A stretch of 64,000 nt of DNA from assembly GCF_000745965.1 (NCBI RefSeq), contig NZ_JQKI01000035.1, positions 1 to 64,000 on the forward strand, read 5' to 3'. Under the pieces are notes generated by a model that ran no database searches, was not told the DNA's origin, and saw only the letters and a list, made by a program, of their open reading frames with translations. Origin of the DNA: Edaphobacter aggregans DSM 19364 (lineage in GTDB: Bacteria; Acidobacteriota; Terriglobia; Terriglobales; Acidobacteriaceae). Within the stretch, counting starts at the first letter, position 1; each line of letters begins with the position of its first letter. Below are positions 55,572-63,536 of the stretch, one piece after another. Both the position numbers and the translations under genes were made by a program.

Positions 55572-57275
55572 CTACTCGAATGCTGAATCGGGATCTTCCG
55601 GGTGCTTCAAGTCCCACAATGGACGGCGGCTCGCTACCACCGGGTCAACCGCGAAGTTATAAGCTGGAGGTGGCGAATGAGTCGACCATTCCAGCGTCCA
55701 TCCATCCCAGGGATCCGGTCCGGCCGGCTCTCCCCGAAAATAGGAATGCACGAGGTTATAGACAAAGATTGCGATCGCTACCGCCTGAACAACCGAGCCT
55801 GCGGAGACTATCTGGTTCCAACCAGTCCATCCGCGGTCTGCTTCATACGTGTAGATCTGCCGTGGCATACCCAGCAGACCTGGAATATGCATGAAGTCAA
55901 AGGTGACGTGGAACCCAATGACCATGAGCCAGAAGTGCCACTTGCCCAGACGCTCGTTGAGCATTCGCCCGGTCATTTTCGGATACCAATAATAGATCGC
56001 TGCGAAGACCATGAACAGAATGGCGCCGACCAGAACATAATGAAAGTGCGCGACTACGAAATATGAATTGTGTAGCTGCCAATTCCAAGGGCTCACTGAA
56101 AGCATGATTCCGGTCAGCCCCGCGATAACCCATTGGAAGAGAAACCCGATGCAGAAGAGCATCGGCGTGAGGAATCGGATCTTGCCGCCCCACATCGTCG
56201 CTAGCCAGTTGAATGTCTTGATCCCCGTGGGTATGGAGACCAGCATGGTGGACAGCGTAAAGAACGCATTGCCAAATGTGGTCATGCCAATGGTGAACAT
56301 GTGGTGGGCCCACACGCCCATACTGATGAACCCAATGCCAACGCTGGCGGCGACCATCGCCGGATACCCAAAGATCGCTTTCCGCGAGAAAACCGGGATG
56401 ATTTCGTTGGCAAAGGCGAATGCGGGGAGCACCAGAATGTACACCTCCGGATGGCCAAAGATCCAGAAGAAATGAGCCCAAAGGACGGCAGAACCGCCGG
56501 CCTGAGTATCGAAGAAGTGTCCTCCCAGATATCGGTCGATCATCAGCATCGCTTGCGCTGCAGTCAGTGGGCTTACAGCGATCAGCGTCATGAAGGCCAC
56601 TGTGGCATAGAGCCATGTAAGCAGGGGCATACGAAGGAGCGTCATGCCCTTGCAACGCATGCAGAAGATGGTAGCCAAAATGTTAATCGCTGTTCCGATG
56701 CTGCCGATGCCGTTAACCATCAACGCCACGGCCCAGTAGTCCACCGGATGCCCAGGAGAGAAAGCCCGCTCAGTCAGAGGAGCGTAGGCAAACCAACCCA
56801 CGTCCGGAGCCGTGCCTACACCTGTGAGGCCAAGACCGCCGATAAAGCTGTAATAAAGCAGAATGCCCGCAGCTGCACTGATCCAAAAGCTGAATGCGTT
56901 CAGCCGCGGAAAGGCCATGTCCCGTGCACCGATCATCAGCGGGACGAGGTAATTACCAAATCCAAACACGAAAAACATGCCAACCAGAAAAATCATGGTG
57001 GTTCCGTGCATGGTGAAGATGCGGTTGTACGCCTCGGGACTGACGACCGTCTTATTGGGGCCTGCAAGCTGCAAGCGGATGACCAACGCCTCCACGCCCG
57101 CGGCTAGCATAAAAATCAAGGCATAACAGATATAGAGAATGCCGAGTTTCTTATGGTCAACAGTTGTCACCCAGCTATGGACCGTCTCGAGATAGGTCCC
57201 GCGCGACCGCGACGGATGCGTCTTGTCAACCGCATCTTCGATATCGCCTGGCACTGGCATGCTTGAACTAGACAT
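55572..57275 (-). CDS. coxA: Cytochrome c oxidase subunit I (heme-copper, caa3 type)
   Basis: 567 aa, twelve helices. Key motifs are complete: low-spin heme His in FTMHGTTMIFLV, CuB His plus Tyr in FGHPEVYILVLPAF, the His pair in GVWAHHMFTIGM, and both heme ligands in YFVVAHFHYVLVG. N-terminal cytoplasmic start (MSSSSMPVPGDIED). It holds hemes a and a3 and CuB, reduces oxygen and pumps protons. The gene stands between coxB (18 nt upstream) and coxC. Confidence 0.97.
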   Translation of the reverse strand: MSSSSMPVPGDIEDAVDKTHPSRSRGTYLETVHSWVTTVDHKKLGILYICYALIFMLAAGVEALVIRLQLAGPNKTVVSPEAYNRIFTMHGTTMIFLVGMFFVFGFGNYLVPLMIGARDMAFPRLNAFSFWISAAAGILLYYSFIGGLGLTGVGTAPDVGWFAYAPLTERAFSPGHPVDYWAVALMVNGIGSIGTAINILATIFCMRCKGMTLLRMPLLTWLYATVAFMTLIAVSPLTAAQAMLMIDRYLGGHFFDTQAGGSAVLWAHFFWIFGHPEVYILVLPAFAFANEIIPVFSRKAIFGYPAMVAASVGIGFISMGVWAHHMFTIGMTTFGNAFFTLSTMLVSIPTGIKTFNWLATMWGGKIRFLTPMLFCIGFLFQWVIAGLTGIMLSVSPWNWQLHNSYFVVAHFHYVLVGAILFMVFAAIYYWYPKMTGRMLNERLGKWHFWLMVIGFHVTFDFMHIPGLLGMPRQIYTYEADRGWTGWNQIVSAGSVVQAVAIAIFVYNLVHSYFRGEPAGPDPWDGWTLEWSTHSPPPAYNFAVDPVVASRRPLWDLKHPEDPDSAFE

Positions 57276-57293
57276 TCGTCTCTCCAGCTGGGT

Positions 57294-58424
57294 TCATTTC
57301 AGCGTTGTCATATATGCGGTGATCTGCTCATTCTGGCGGTCGGTCAAGTGCATCGCCGGCATGAGCGAGCCCGGCTTGAAAATGTTCGGATCGGTGATCC
57401 ACAGCTTCAAATTTGCAGGAGTATTCAAGGCCGCACCGGAAGCTATCGTGTCACGGCTCATCAGGTGCGTTAGATCAGGACCATAGCGTCCATTGGCAAC
57501 AGTGCCGGAGATGGTATGACAATTGATGCACGCCTGCTGCTCGAACACGCGCCGCCCATTTTCCGGTGTGATTGCCCGCAGGTCGTCTTGCGAAACTCTC
57601 ATAAAGGTTTGAGGCGTATTCGGCGGTATGCCCGCCTGAGGTCCCGGATTGGGCTTCTGCAGTGAAGCCTCAGATTGAGGCGTCGTACCCGATTCTTGTG
57701 TTTTCTGCTGGTTTTCGATCCACTTGCGAAACTCTTCCGGAGTGTCGACATAAACGCGCAGTAGCATCTTTGCATGCTGCGAACCGCAGAACTGGGCGCA
57801 TTGCCCCTCGTACATGCCGGGTGTATGCGGATCGATCCACATTTCGTTTACACGGTTCGGAACAAGATCGGTTTTGCCAGCTAGCTCTGGAACCCAGAAG
57901 CTATGAATCACGTCTGCTGAGGTCAATTTGATAAAGGTAGTGGTAGGGTGCTTCGGATCGTTGACCGGCACATGCAGCTCGTTGGCGGTCACCACGTTGT
58001 ACTTCGGATATCGAAACTCCCACCAGAACTGGTGTCCGATCGCAACCACATCGAGCGCAGGAGTTGACTTTGGTGCATCCTGAACGGAGAACAGGATGCG
58101 CGCTGTGCCGAGAAAGAGAACAGTTAAGAGCAGGGTCGGGATAATTGTCCATGCAAGCTCAATCTGCGTACTGCCAAATACCTGAGGCGGCTCGGCGTGG
58201 TCACCTGCCCGACCACGATACCGCACGAGTACGTAGGTCAATAGAGCCGCCACCGTCAGAAAGATGCAGCCCGTGACGGTTAGTACAAAAAAGGAGAGAC
58301 TACGCACCTCGCTTGCAGGTGTTGCAGCCGGAGAGAAGATGCTGGTTGGCGATTGAGCGCTCCCCACCACAGGCTGGCTCAGTAAGAGAGCCGTGGCAAC
58401 GACGACAATAGGGCGCCAATTCAG
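57294..58424 (-). CDS. coxB: Cytochrome c oxidase subunit II with cytochrome c domain (caa3)
   Basis: About 376 aa if translation starts at a CTG at 58424, preceded by AAAGGAG (58434-58440). That start gives a signal peptide (LNWRPIVVVATALLLSQPVV); the nearest GTG at 58370 would cut it off. Two membrane helices follow (SFFVLTVTGCIFLTVAALLT, LAWTIIPTLLLTVLFLGTAR). The CuA site is complete: HSFWVPEL, then CAQFCGSQHAKM with two Cys, His and Met. A linker rich in Gln/Pro leads to a cytochrome c domain with CINCH (about 282 from the GTG start) and a Met in GSLMPAMHL. This is the caa3 layout. First gene of the operon. Confidence 0.9.
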   Translation of the reverse strand: MNWRPIVVVATALLLSQPVVGSAQSPTSIFSPAATPASEVRSLSFFVLTVTGCIFLTVAALLTYVLVRYRGRAGDHAEPPQVFGSTQIELAWTIIPTLLLTVLFLGTARILFSVQDAPKSTPALDVVAIGHQFWWEFRYPKYNVVTANELHVPVNDPKHPTTTFIKLTSADVIHSFWVPELAGKTDLVPNRVNEMWIDPHTPGMYEGQCAQFCGSQHAKMLLRVYVDTPEEFRKWIENQQKTQESGTTPQSEASLQKPNPGPQAGIPPNTPQTFMRVSQDDLRAITPENGRRVFEQQACINCHTISGTVANGRYGPDLTHLMSRDTIASGAALNTPANLKLWITDPNIFKPGSLMPAMHLTDRQNEQITAYMTTLK

Positions 58425-58701
58425 GATATAAATCTCCTTTCAGTGGATAAGAAATTGCCTTGCAACAATCCTCGAACCTTGGCAGATGACATATGCCTTC
58501 TGATCTATTGATTAGCGGATCTCAGCAAGTTGCGTCTTGGATGAAGTTGCTGTCGATCTGAAGTGTCAGTACCTTACGACTCCGTTTTCAATAAATACAT
58601 ACGGCCTCCTTGAGACGAGAGATTAAAAAATCGAAGCTTTCTAACGAGTTGAAAAGAGTTCGTGACTACCTTCACTACTTGTTCTTGAGATTGTTGATAC
58701 G
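58425..58701. other. Upstream region of the cox/bc operon
   Basis: Holds the ribosome site of coxB and no gene I can support. The nearest candidate promoter on the minus strand is the sigma-54 sequence of cassette copy H, about 400 bp upstream of coxB. A sigma-70 promoter closer by is likely but not evident. Confidence 0.35.
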
Positions 58702-58775
58702 CATGCCAATGAGCTTCGAGATCGAACGGCTCGTCAGCTGGGAGAATGCAGTCGTGCGACGTGTTCGTACTCGTC
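58702..58775 (+). pseudogene. STAS gene start, inverted against cassette copy H
   Basis: ATGCCAATGAGCTTCGAGAT and onwards reads as the first 20 or so codons of the STAS protein (MPMSFEIERLVSWENAVVRR) on the plus strand. The cassette that should precede it lies head to head on the other side, on the minus strand. The junction is near 58770. Confidence 0.65.
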
Positions 58776-59003
58776 TACCCACCGAAGCGTACGTTACGGC
58801 CAGAATGCATGCTCACTAAAGCAAGCCGAGTACCATTCGTAGGTGCTTGAAAAGGAGTCGAAGCAGGCGCATTTGTTATCGGGGATTTCGCGGATTTCGG
58901 GGAATTCGTGTTTCCACCTACAGGTAGGCGGCTTTATTAGAGTTTGAAGTGGCTCTTACGGATTTCCAGTTTCTTGATCTTGAAATCAAGTGTTGACGGT
59001 TGG
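58775..59003 (-). repeat. EBP-tail / sigma-54 cassette, copy H, with inversion
   Basis: Read on the minus strand: EBP tail (TTGATTTCAAGATCAAGAAA), then CGAATTCCCCGAAATCCGCG (58893-58912) and CCCCGATAAC, spacer CCTTTTCAAGCACCTACGAA, promoter 58820-58835, the leader (CATTCTGGCCGTAACGTACG) and then the break where the STAS gene should begin. Confidence 0.75.
58820..58835 (-). promoter_or_regulatory. Sigma-54 promoter of cassette copy H
   Basis: Minus-strand TGGTACTCGGCTTGCT, full consensus. It points to the cox/bc operon, whose first gene starts about 400 nt further on; in between is the inverted STAS relic. Confidence 0.65.
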
Positions 59004-59085
59004 GGGTGATGTCCAGAAGGCGGTGACTAGGGTGCCACAGGCTTCTTGTGGTCTGGAACCGGGAAGAAGTCTGCACCCTGCTCGA

Positions 59086-59135
59086 CATCACAGCGCAACA
59101 ACGTACAAGACGGGCGTCCCACCAAAGCCATAGCC
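59086..59135 (+). pseudogene. AraC-family gene, 3' end relic
   Basis: GCGCAACAACGTACAAGACG, a few bases more and CCAAAGCCATAG match the last 14 codons of the AraC gene at 49185-50057 (SATVYKTDIPQTP). The match continues into the 3' flank (AGCCTCCGAAAGATAGGAA against AGCCTTCGAGAGACAAGAA). The rest of the gene is gone. It lies 76 bp before the sulfide:quinone oxidoreductase. Confidence 0.65.
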
Positions 59136-59210
59136 TCCGAAAGATAGGAAACAAGGTACTATCGCGCACACCCGCGCATGTGCCTAGCGCCTTGTGACAC
59201 AAGGAGAACC

Positions 59211-60434
59211 ATGGCCCCGAAAGAGATACAAAGCGAGAGCCACAGCTACGACATCGTTCTGGTTGGCGGCGGGAGCGCCGGAATCACAACGGCCGCACAC
59301 CTTGTGAAACAGCTCCGCAAAGAGAAGCCGAACGCTCGCATCTTGATTATTGATCCGGCGGAGAACCACTACTACCAGCCAATCTGGACGCTTGTAGGCG
59401 CAGGTGTGTATCCGAAGGAGGTCTCTACGAGAAAAGAGCGAGACCTTATTCCCAGCGGGGTGATCTGGCTACAGGAAGCGGTAAGCGAATTCATACCTCA
59501 CATGAATGAAGTGAGGACGAAGCAGGGGGCCAGGGTGAGCTATCGATACCTGGTGGTATGCACTGGGTTGAAGCTGGATTGGGAGAAGATTCCAGGCCTG
59601 GCGGAGAGTGTGGGCAAGAATGGAGTTTGCAGCAACTACTCATATGAGACCGTCGAATCGACCTGGAAGAACATTCGAGAATTCACAGGCGGTACGGCGA
59701 TCTTCACGCAACCGCTGCCGCCAATCAAGTGTGGTGGGGCGCCGCAAAAGATTATGTATCTGGCTGACAGCTATTTCCGTACGAGCGGTGTGCGAAAAAA
59801 ATCAGACGTAGTATTCTGCAGCGCAGCGGGAACGATTTTCTCGGTCAAGAAATACGCTGACACACTCAACAAGGTCCTTCAGCGCAAGGAGATCGTGACA
59901 CGTTATAAGCATAACCTTACAGCCCTACGCACGGATGTAAAAGAAGCAGTCTTTAAAAATCTGGATACAAATGAAGAAGTGATCATGCACTACGACATGA
60001 TCCATGTGACGCCACCGCAGAGCCCGTGCGACTTTGTGCGGAACTCTCCGTTGGCAAACAAAGAGGGATGGGTGGAGGTCGACAAGGAGAAGTTGCAGCA
60101 TGTGCGTTATCCAAACGTGTTTGCACTCGGCGATGCCAGCAACCTGCCTACCTCGAAGACGGGCGCCGCAGTTCGCAAACAGGCTTCCGTTGTTGCTCAG
60201 AATCTTGTGGCTGAGATGAAGAAGCAGCCGCTCACGTCTACCTATAACGGGTACACATCGTGTCCGCTGGTAACTGGGTACAACAGTTTGGTCATGGCCG
60301 AGTTCGATTACGACCAGAACCCCGCGGAGACGTTCCCAATCGACCAATCAAAGGAGCGGTACAGCATGTATCTGGTGAAGAAGTATGTGCTGCCGCGTCT
60401 TTACTGGCAGTTCATGCTGAAGGGCCGAGCTTAG
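59211..60434 (+). CDS. sqr: Sulfide:quinone oxidoreductase (type II/SQOR-like)
   Basis: 407 aa from the ATG at 59211 with AAGGAG before it. FAD motif YDIVLVGGGSAGITTAAHLV (about residues 13-32). Redox Cys regions: NGVCSNYSYETVESTWKNI, PPIKCGGAPQKIMYLADSYF and YTSCPLVTGYNSLVMAEFDY. The KC(A/G)GAPQKI segment with a nearby later Cys is the style of type II SQR, close to mitochondrial SQOR. It oxidises sulfide to polysulfide or persulfide and reduces quinone at the inner membrane. The fused oxidase that follows and the bc complex nearby can drain the quinol pool. Which Cys pair is active needs alignment. Confidence 0.88.
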   Translation: MAPKEIQSESHSYDIVLVGGGSAGITTAAHLVKQLRKEKPNARILIIDPAENHYYQPIWTLVGAGVYPKEVSTRKERDLIPSGVIWLQEAVSEFIPHMNEVRTKQGARVSYRYLVVCTGLKLDWEKIPGLAESVGKNGVCSNYSYETVESTWKNIREFTGGTAIFTQPLPPIKCGGAPQKIMYLADSYFRTSGVRKKSDVVFCSAAGTIFSVKKYADTLNKVLQRKEIVTRYKHNLTALRTDVKEAVFKNLDTNEEVIMHYDMIHVTPPQSPCDFVRNSPLANKEGWVEVDKEKLQHVRYPNVFALGDASNLPTSKTGAAVRKQASVVAQNLVAEMKKQPLTSTYNGYTSCPLVTGYNSLVMAEFDYDQNPAETFPIDQSKERYSMYLVKKYVLPRLYWQFMLKGRA

Positions 60435-60610
60435 TTGCAGCCTCGCCTCAATAGGCGGGACTTGCGAGTACATAGGTTGGTGAGATTGCCAAACCTTCGT
60501 TGAAGTATTCACCTCTGCCGCTTGGAAGGTGCTTATATCTCATAGGAAATGGTAATTGGGCGTGTGCTGGGATATAGCGCACAATGTTACTCGGCGTTCC
60601 AGGAGCATTG
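60435..60610 (+). other. Region between sqr and the second fused oxidase
   Basis: A small hairpin (TCGCCT, loop CAAT, AGGCGG) lies about 12 nt behind the sqr stop and may act as a weak terminator. No other feature recognised. Confidence 0.35.
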
Positions 60611-60721
60611 ATGTACGAAGTCATTGCAAAGGCAAATGGCAAAAGCGCAGAGCCGTTTCCCGGAAACTTCGGGCGCACGCGTTTCGATGCTTGTTCTCAA
60701 GCCTGGCGGAACGCGCGATGA
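60611..60721 (+). CDS. Possible 36-aa leader peptide in front of oxidase 2
   Basis: ATG 5 nt behind AGGAG; 36 codons; its TGA overlaps the oxidase start by 4 nt (ATGA). The peptide (MYEVIAKANGKSAEPFPGNF) is basic and has no known family. The ribosome site and the overlap fit a translationally coupled leader. No better ribosome site is seen for the oxidase ATG. Confidence 0.35.
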   Translation: MYEVIAKANGKSAEPFPGNFGRTRFDACSQAWRNAR

Positions 60722-63333
60722 ATACAGCGTCTGCAAAAGGCCCGTCGGCGGATGTAACAGTGAATACACGGTTGGTGGCGGCGCATACTTTTGCTGCCTT
60801 TGGCGGCCTTCTTGTGTCGGCGCTGTTTGGGCTGCTCGTTTCAATTAAGTTCAATGCTCCGGAGTTTCTTTCGCAGCATGCATGGTCGACATGGGGCAGG
60901 CTTCGCTATGACCATACGCAAGGCATCCTCTATGCATGGCTTGGGAATGCATTTATAGCGTTCATGTACTATGCGGTACCGTACCTCACGCGACGGCCCT
61001 TTACGAGTGAACGGCTGGGCTGGTGGCTCTTTGTCATATGGAATGTGATGGCAGTGCTGGGTGGATGGTCACTGGTACTCACCGGGCATAGCCAGCCGCT
61101 CGAATGGGCAGAGTTTCCGCTGCTGATTGCAGCGTGCATCGAGCTTGGTCTCGGGCTATTGATTGTGCAGTTCGCACTGCCCTTCATGGCCTGCGGCGCG
61201 GCGGACCTGTACGTGGCGGGGTGGTACCTGCTGGGCGGGACGACTTTCACGTTCCTGGCGTACCCCGTAGGGAACATTGTGCCGCAGATGGTGCCTGGCG
61301 CGATGGGCGCGGCGTTCAGCGGTTTGTGGATCCATGACGCGGTGGGTATCTTCGTTACGCCTTTTGCAACCGCGATTGCATATTTTGTGATTCCGGCGGT
61401 GACCCGCAAGCCCATTTATAGTCATTTTTACTCGATGGTGGGATTCTGGCTGCTCTTCCTCGTATATCCCCTGAACGGAATCCACCATTACGTATACTCG
61501 TCGCTCCCAATGGGTGCGCAGCACGCCTCGGAGATCGCATCGATCTATCAGGGTGTAGACGTGATTCTCGTCGTCACGAACTTGTTACTGTCGATCACGG
61601 CCATGACCGACGGTGCGACGCTTCGAGATGTGCCGCTACGCTTTGTCTGGACGAGCGTGGTCCTGTACCTGATTGTCAGTATTCAGGGCTCGATCCAGGC
61701 GGTGATGTCGTTCAACAGCTTTATCCATTTCACCGATTGGGTGATTGCCCACTCGCACCTGGCGATGATCGGCTTTGCGTCATTCGCCGCGATGGGCGGG
61801 TTGTCGCACATCTGGCAGCGGATGCCGGGAGTGCGGTATAGCCGGCGGATGCTGGCGTGGTCGTATTGGCTATTAGTGGTTGGCCTAGCGCTGATGTTTA
61901 TCGATCTGACGGGAGCGGGACTGGTGCAGGCGAGCCTATGGCGGCAGCATCTGCCCTGGATCGAGTCAGTCCGGGCGTCGGAGCCGTATTGGGCGTTCCG
62001 GACTGTGTCCGGCATGGTACTGCTGGCGGGCTTCGGGGCGTTTGCCGCAAGTTTCTTTGTGGGGCCGCGCAATAGTGGCAGCGGGTTGAAGGTCAACGTG
62101 GCCGAGGTGAGTCCTCACTCGCCGGGCGAGGGCAGAGCGCATCTTTGGATCACGACTGCCTACGCGACCACGTTTGGAGCGGGCATCGGCTTCTTCGTCA
62201 TTTCCTTTGTCGCGCTGGCGATCTACCCGGCAATCCGGTTGCATGCGCAGATTGCGCGCACCACGCCGAGCGGCGCGCGGTTGGAGCTTACAGCATCGGA
62301 GAAGCGTGGGGCAAAGCTGTACGCAGTGGACGGCTGCGCGTACTGCCACTCGCAGCAGGTGCGCTTTACCGACGCAGACAAGTGGCGATTCGGAACGCCG
62401 ACCCAGGCATGGGAGACGCAGAATGAGTTTCCACAGATGTGGGGTACGCGCCGCATTGGGCCGGACCTGGCGCGCGAGGCTGAGAAGCGAACCAAGGACT
62501 GGCAACTGGTTCATCTTTATAACCCGCAGTACGTCGTGCCGGACTCCATGATGCCGTCATATCCATGGCTCTTCTACGGCGACCCAAATGCACCGACACG
62601 AGACGCTGTGGACATGGTTGCGTACCTGAACACGCTGGGGCGGCCGGCGGCACAGATGCAGCCGGCCGTGAAGTCGGCAGTGTTTTCGCAGCCGCCGTCG
62701 CTCGACGATATAAGCGTGGCTGATGGGCACGAGGTGTTTCTCAAAAACTGCTCAGGATGTCACGGAATCAACGCCGACGGGCGATCTCCGGGAGGACGTG
62801 CGCTGCGGCCCGTCGCATTTGACTTGGCCGGCTTCCAGTTCACGAATGCAGCAGTGTGGCGGGCGCTGGAGCAGGGGGTTCGGGGCTCATCGATGCCTGC
62901 CTGGAGGCTCCTGCCGAACTCGGAGTTCAGCGCAGTCATGCGGTATGTGCAGACGGTTGGCCGCGCAGGAGGGCTTGCGCAATCCGATCAAATTGCAACC
63001 GATGCGGTGCTGATGGGAGCTGGGCGGCGCGTGTTCGAGACTCATTGTGTGCGCTGCCACGGCGAAGCCCTGGATGGGAATGGGCCGGATGCAGCCCAGT
63101 TTCTACCACGACCGGCGAATTTCCACGAGATTCTACCTTCCTACGAGGCGTCCGCACATATTGTGCGCGAGGGTGTGCCGGGCAGCGGGATGCCGGCGTG
63201 GCCGCTGCTGACGCCTGCAGAGATCCAGGCGGTGACCTTCTACATGCGATCGTTCTATGCAGGCCGCCCGGCGAAGGAACAACCTGCAGCACCTGCTGCG
63301 GTATCCGGGATGGATATGGGAGGCCTTAAGTGA
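60718..63333 (+). CDS. Fused cbb3-type oxidase CcoN-CcoO-CcoP-like protein 2
   Basis: 871 aa from the ATG at 60718. Same layout as the protein at 31095 and about 55-60% alike by eye in the CcoN part: His in YDHTQGILYAWLGN, GLWIHDAVGIFV, LNGIHHYVYS and VIAHSHLAMIG. CcoO-like part with CAYCH (about 540) and PDSMMPSYPW; then two heme c domains, CSGCH (about 678) and CVRCH (about 777). The stretch between them is shorter than in oxidase 1. It follows sqr with 280 bp in between, so it may reduce oxygen when sulfide is oxidised. Two paralogs suggest use under different oxygen or donor supply. Confidence 0.9.
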   Translation: MNTASAKGPSADVTVNTRLVAAHTFAAFGGLLVSALFGLLVSIKFNAPEFLSQHAWSTWGRLRYDHTQGILYAWLGNAFIAFMYYAVPYLTRRPFTSERLGWWLFVIWNVMAVLGGWSLVLTGHSQPLEWAEFPLLIAACIELGLGLLIVQFALPFMACGAADLYVAGWYLLGGTTFTFLAYPVGNIVPQMVPGAMGAAFSGLWIHDAVGIFVTPFATAIAYFVIPAVTRKPIYSHFYSMVGFWLLFLVYPLNGIHHYVYSSLPMGAQHASEIASIYQGVDVILVVTNLLLSITAMTDGATLRDVPLRFVWTSVVLYLIVSIQGSIQAVMSFNSFIHFTDWVIAHSHLAMIGFASFAAMGGLSHIWQRMPGVRYSRRMLAWSYWLLVVGLALMFIDLTGAGLVQASLWRQHLPWIESVRASEPYWAFRTVSGMVLLAGFGAFAASFFVGPRNSGSGLKVNVAEVSPHSPGEGRAHLWITTAYATTFGAGIGFFVISFVALAIYPAIRLHAQIARTTPSGARLELTASEKRGAKLYAVDGCAYCHSQQVRFTDADKWRFGTPTQAWETQNEFPQMWGTRRIGPDLAREAEKRTKDWQLVHLYNPQYVVPDSMMPSYPWLFYGDPNAPTRDAVDMVAYLNTLGRPAAQMQPAVKSAVFSQPPSLDDISVADGHEVFLKNCSGCHGINADGRSPGGRALRPVAFDLAGFQFTNAAVWRALEQGVRGSSMPAWRLLPNSEFSAVMRYVQTVGRAGGLAQSDQIATDAVLMGAGRRVFETHCVRCHGEALDGNGPDAAQFLPRPANFHEILPSYEASAHIVREGVPGSGMPAWPLLTPAEIQAVTFYMRSFYAGRPAKEQPAAPAAVSGMDMGGLK

Positions 63334-63521
63334 TCGCGTGGCTGATTGGCGCAATTACTTTGATCCTGGTCGTCCTGATTCTAGGCAGGCGTTCTTCCTC
63401 GGCGATGCGTCGCAAGTCAGAACAGCCAAAATATCAATTTCTCTCCAATATCGGTGAGGACGAGCATGCGGTGAAACAGCAGCAGATGAAGGAAAACGAA
63501 AAAAAATACACCGAAGCTTAA
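63330..63521 (+). CDS. CcoQ-like small membrane protein 2
   Basis: 63 aa, start overlapping the oxidase stop by 4 nt (GTGATC region; the frame begins with a GTG). One N-terminal helix (IAWLIGAITLILVVLILGRR), then a basic and Lys/Glu-rich tail. Same position and form as the protein at 33818, hence likely a subunit of oxidase 2. Confidence 0.7.
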   Translation: MIAWLIGAITLILVVLILGRRSSSAMRRKSEQPKYQFLSNIGEDEHAVKQQQMKENEKKYTEA

Positions 63522-63536
63522 CCCTGAAAGGAAGTC

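Noticed and set aside
56301..57107. 268-codon plus-strand frame within coxA
   Set aside because: Antisense of a certain gene, composition rich in His/Arg/Gln as expected for reverse frames of membrane proteins.
12812..59003. Insertion sequence as an explanation for the cassette
   Set aside because: No transposase, no terminal inverted repeats and no target duplications at the copies; borders differ between copies.
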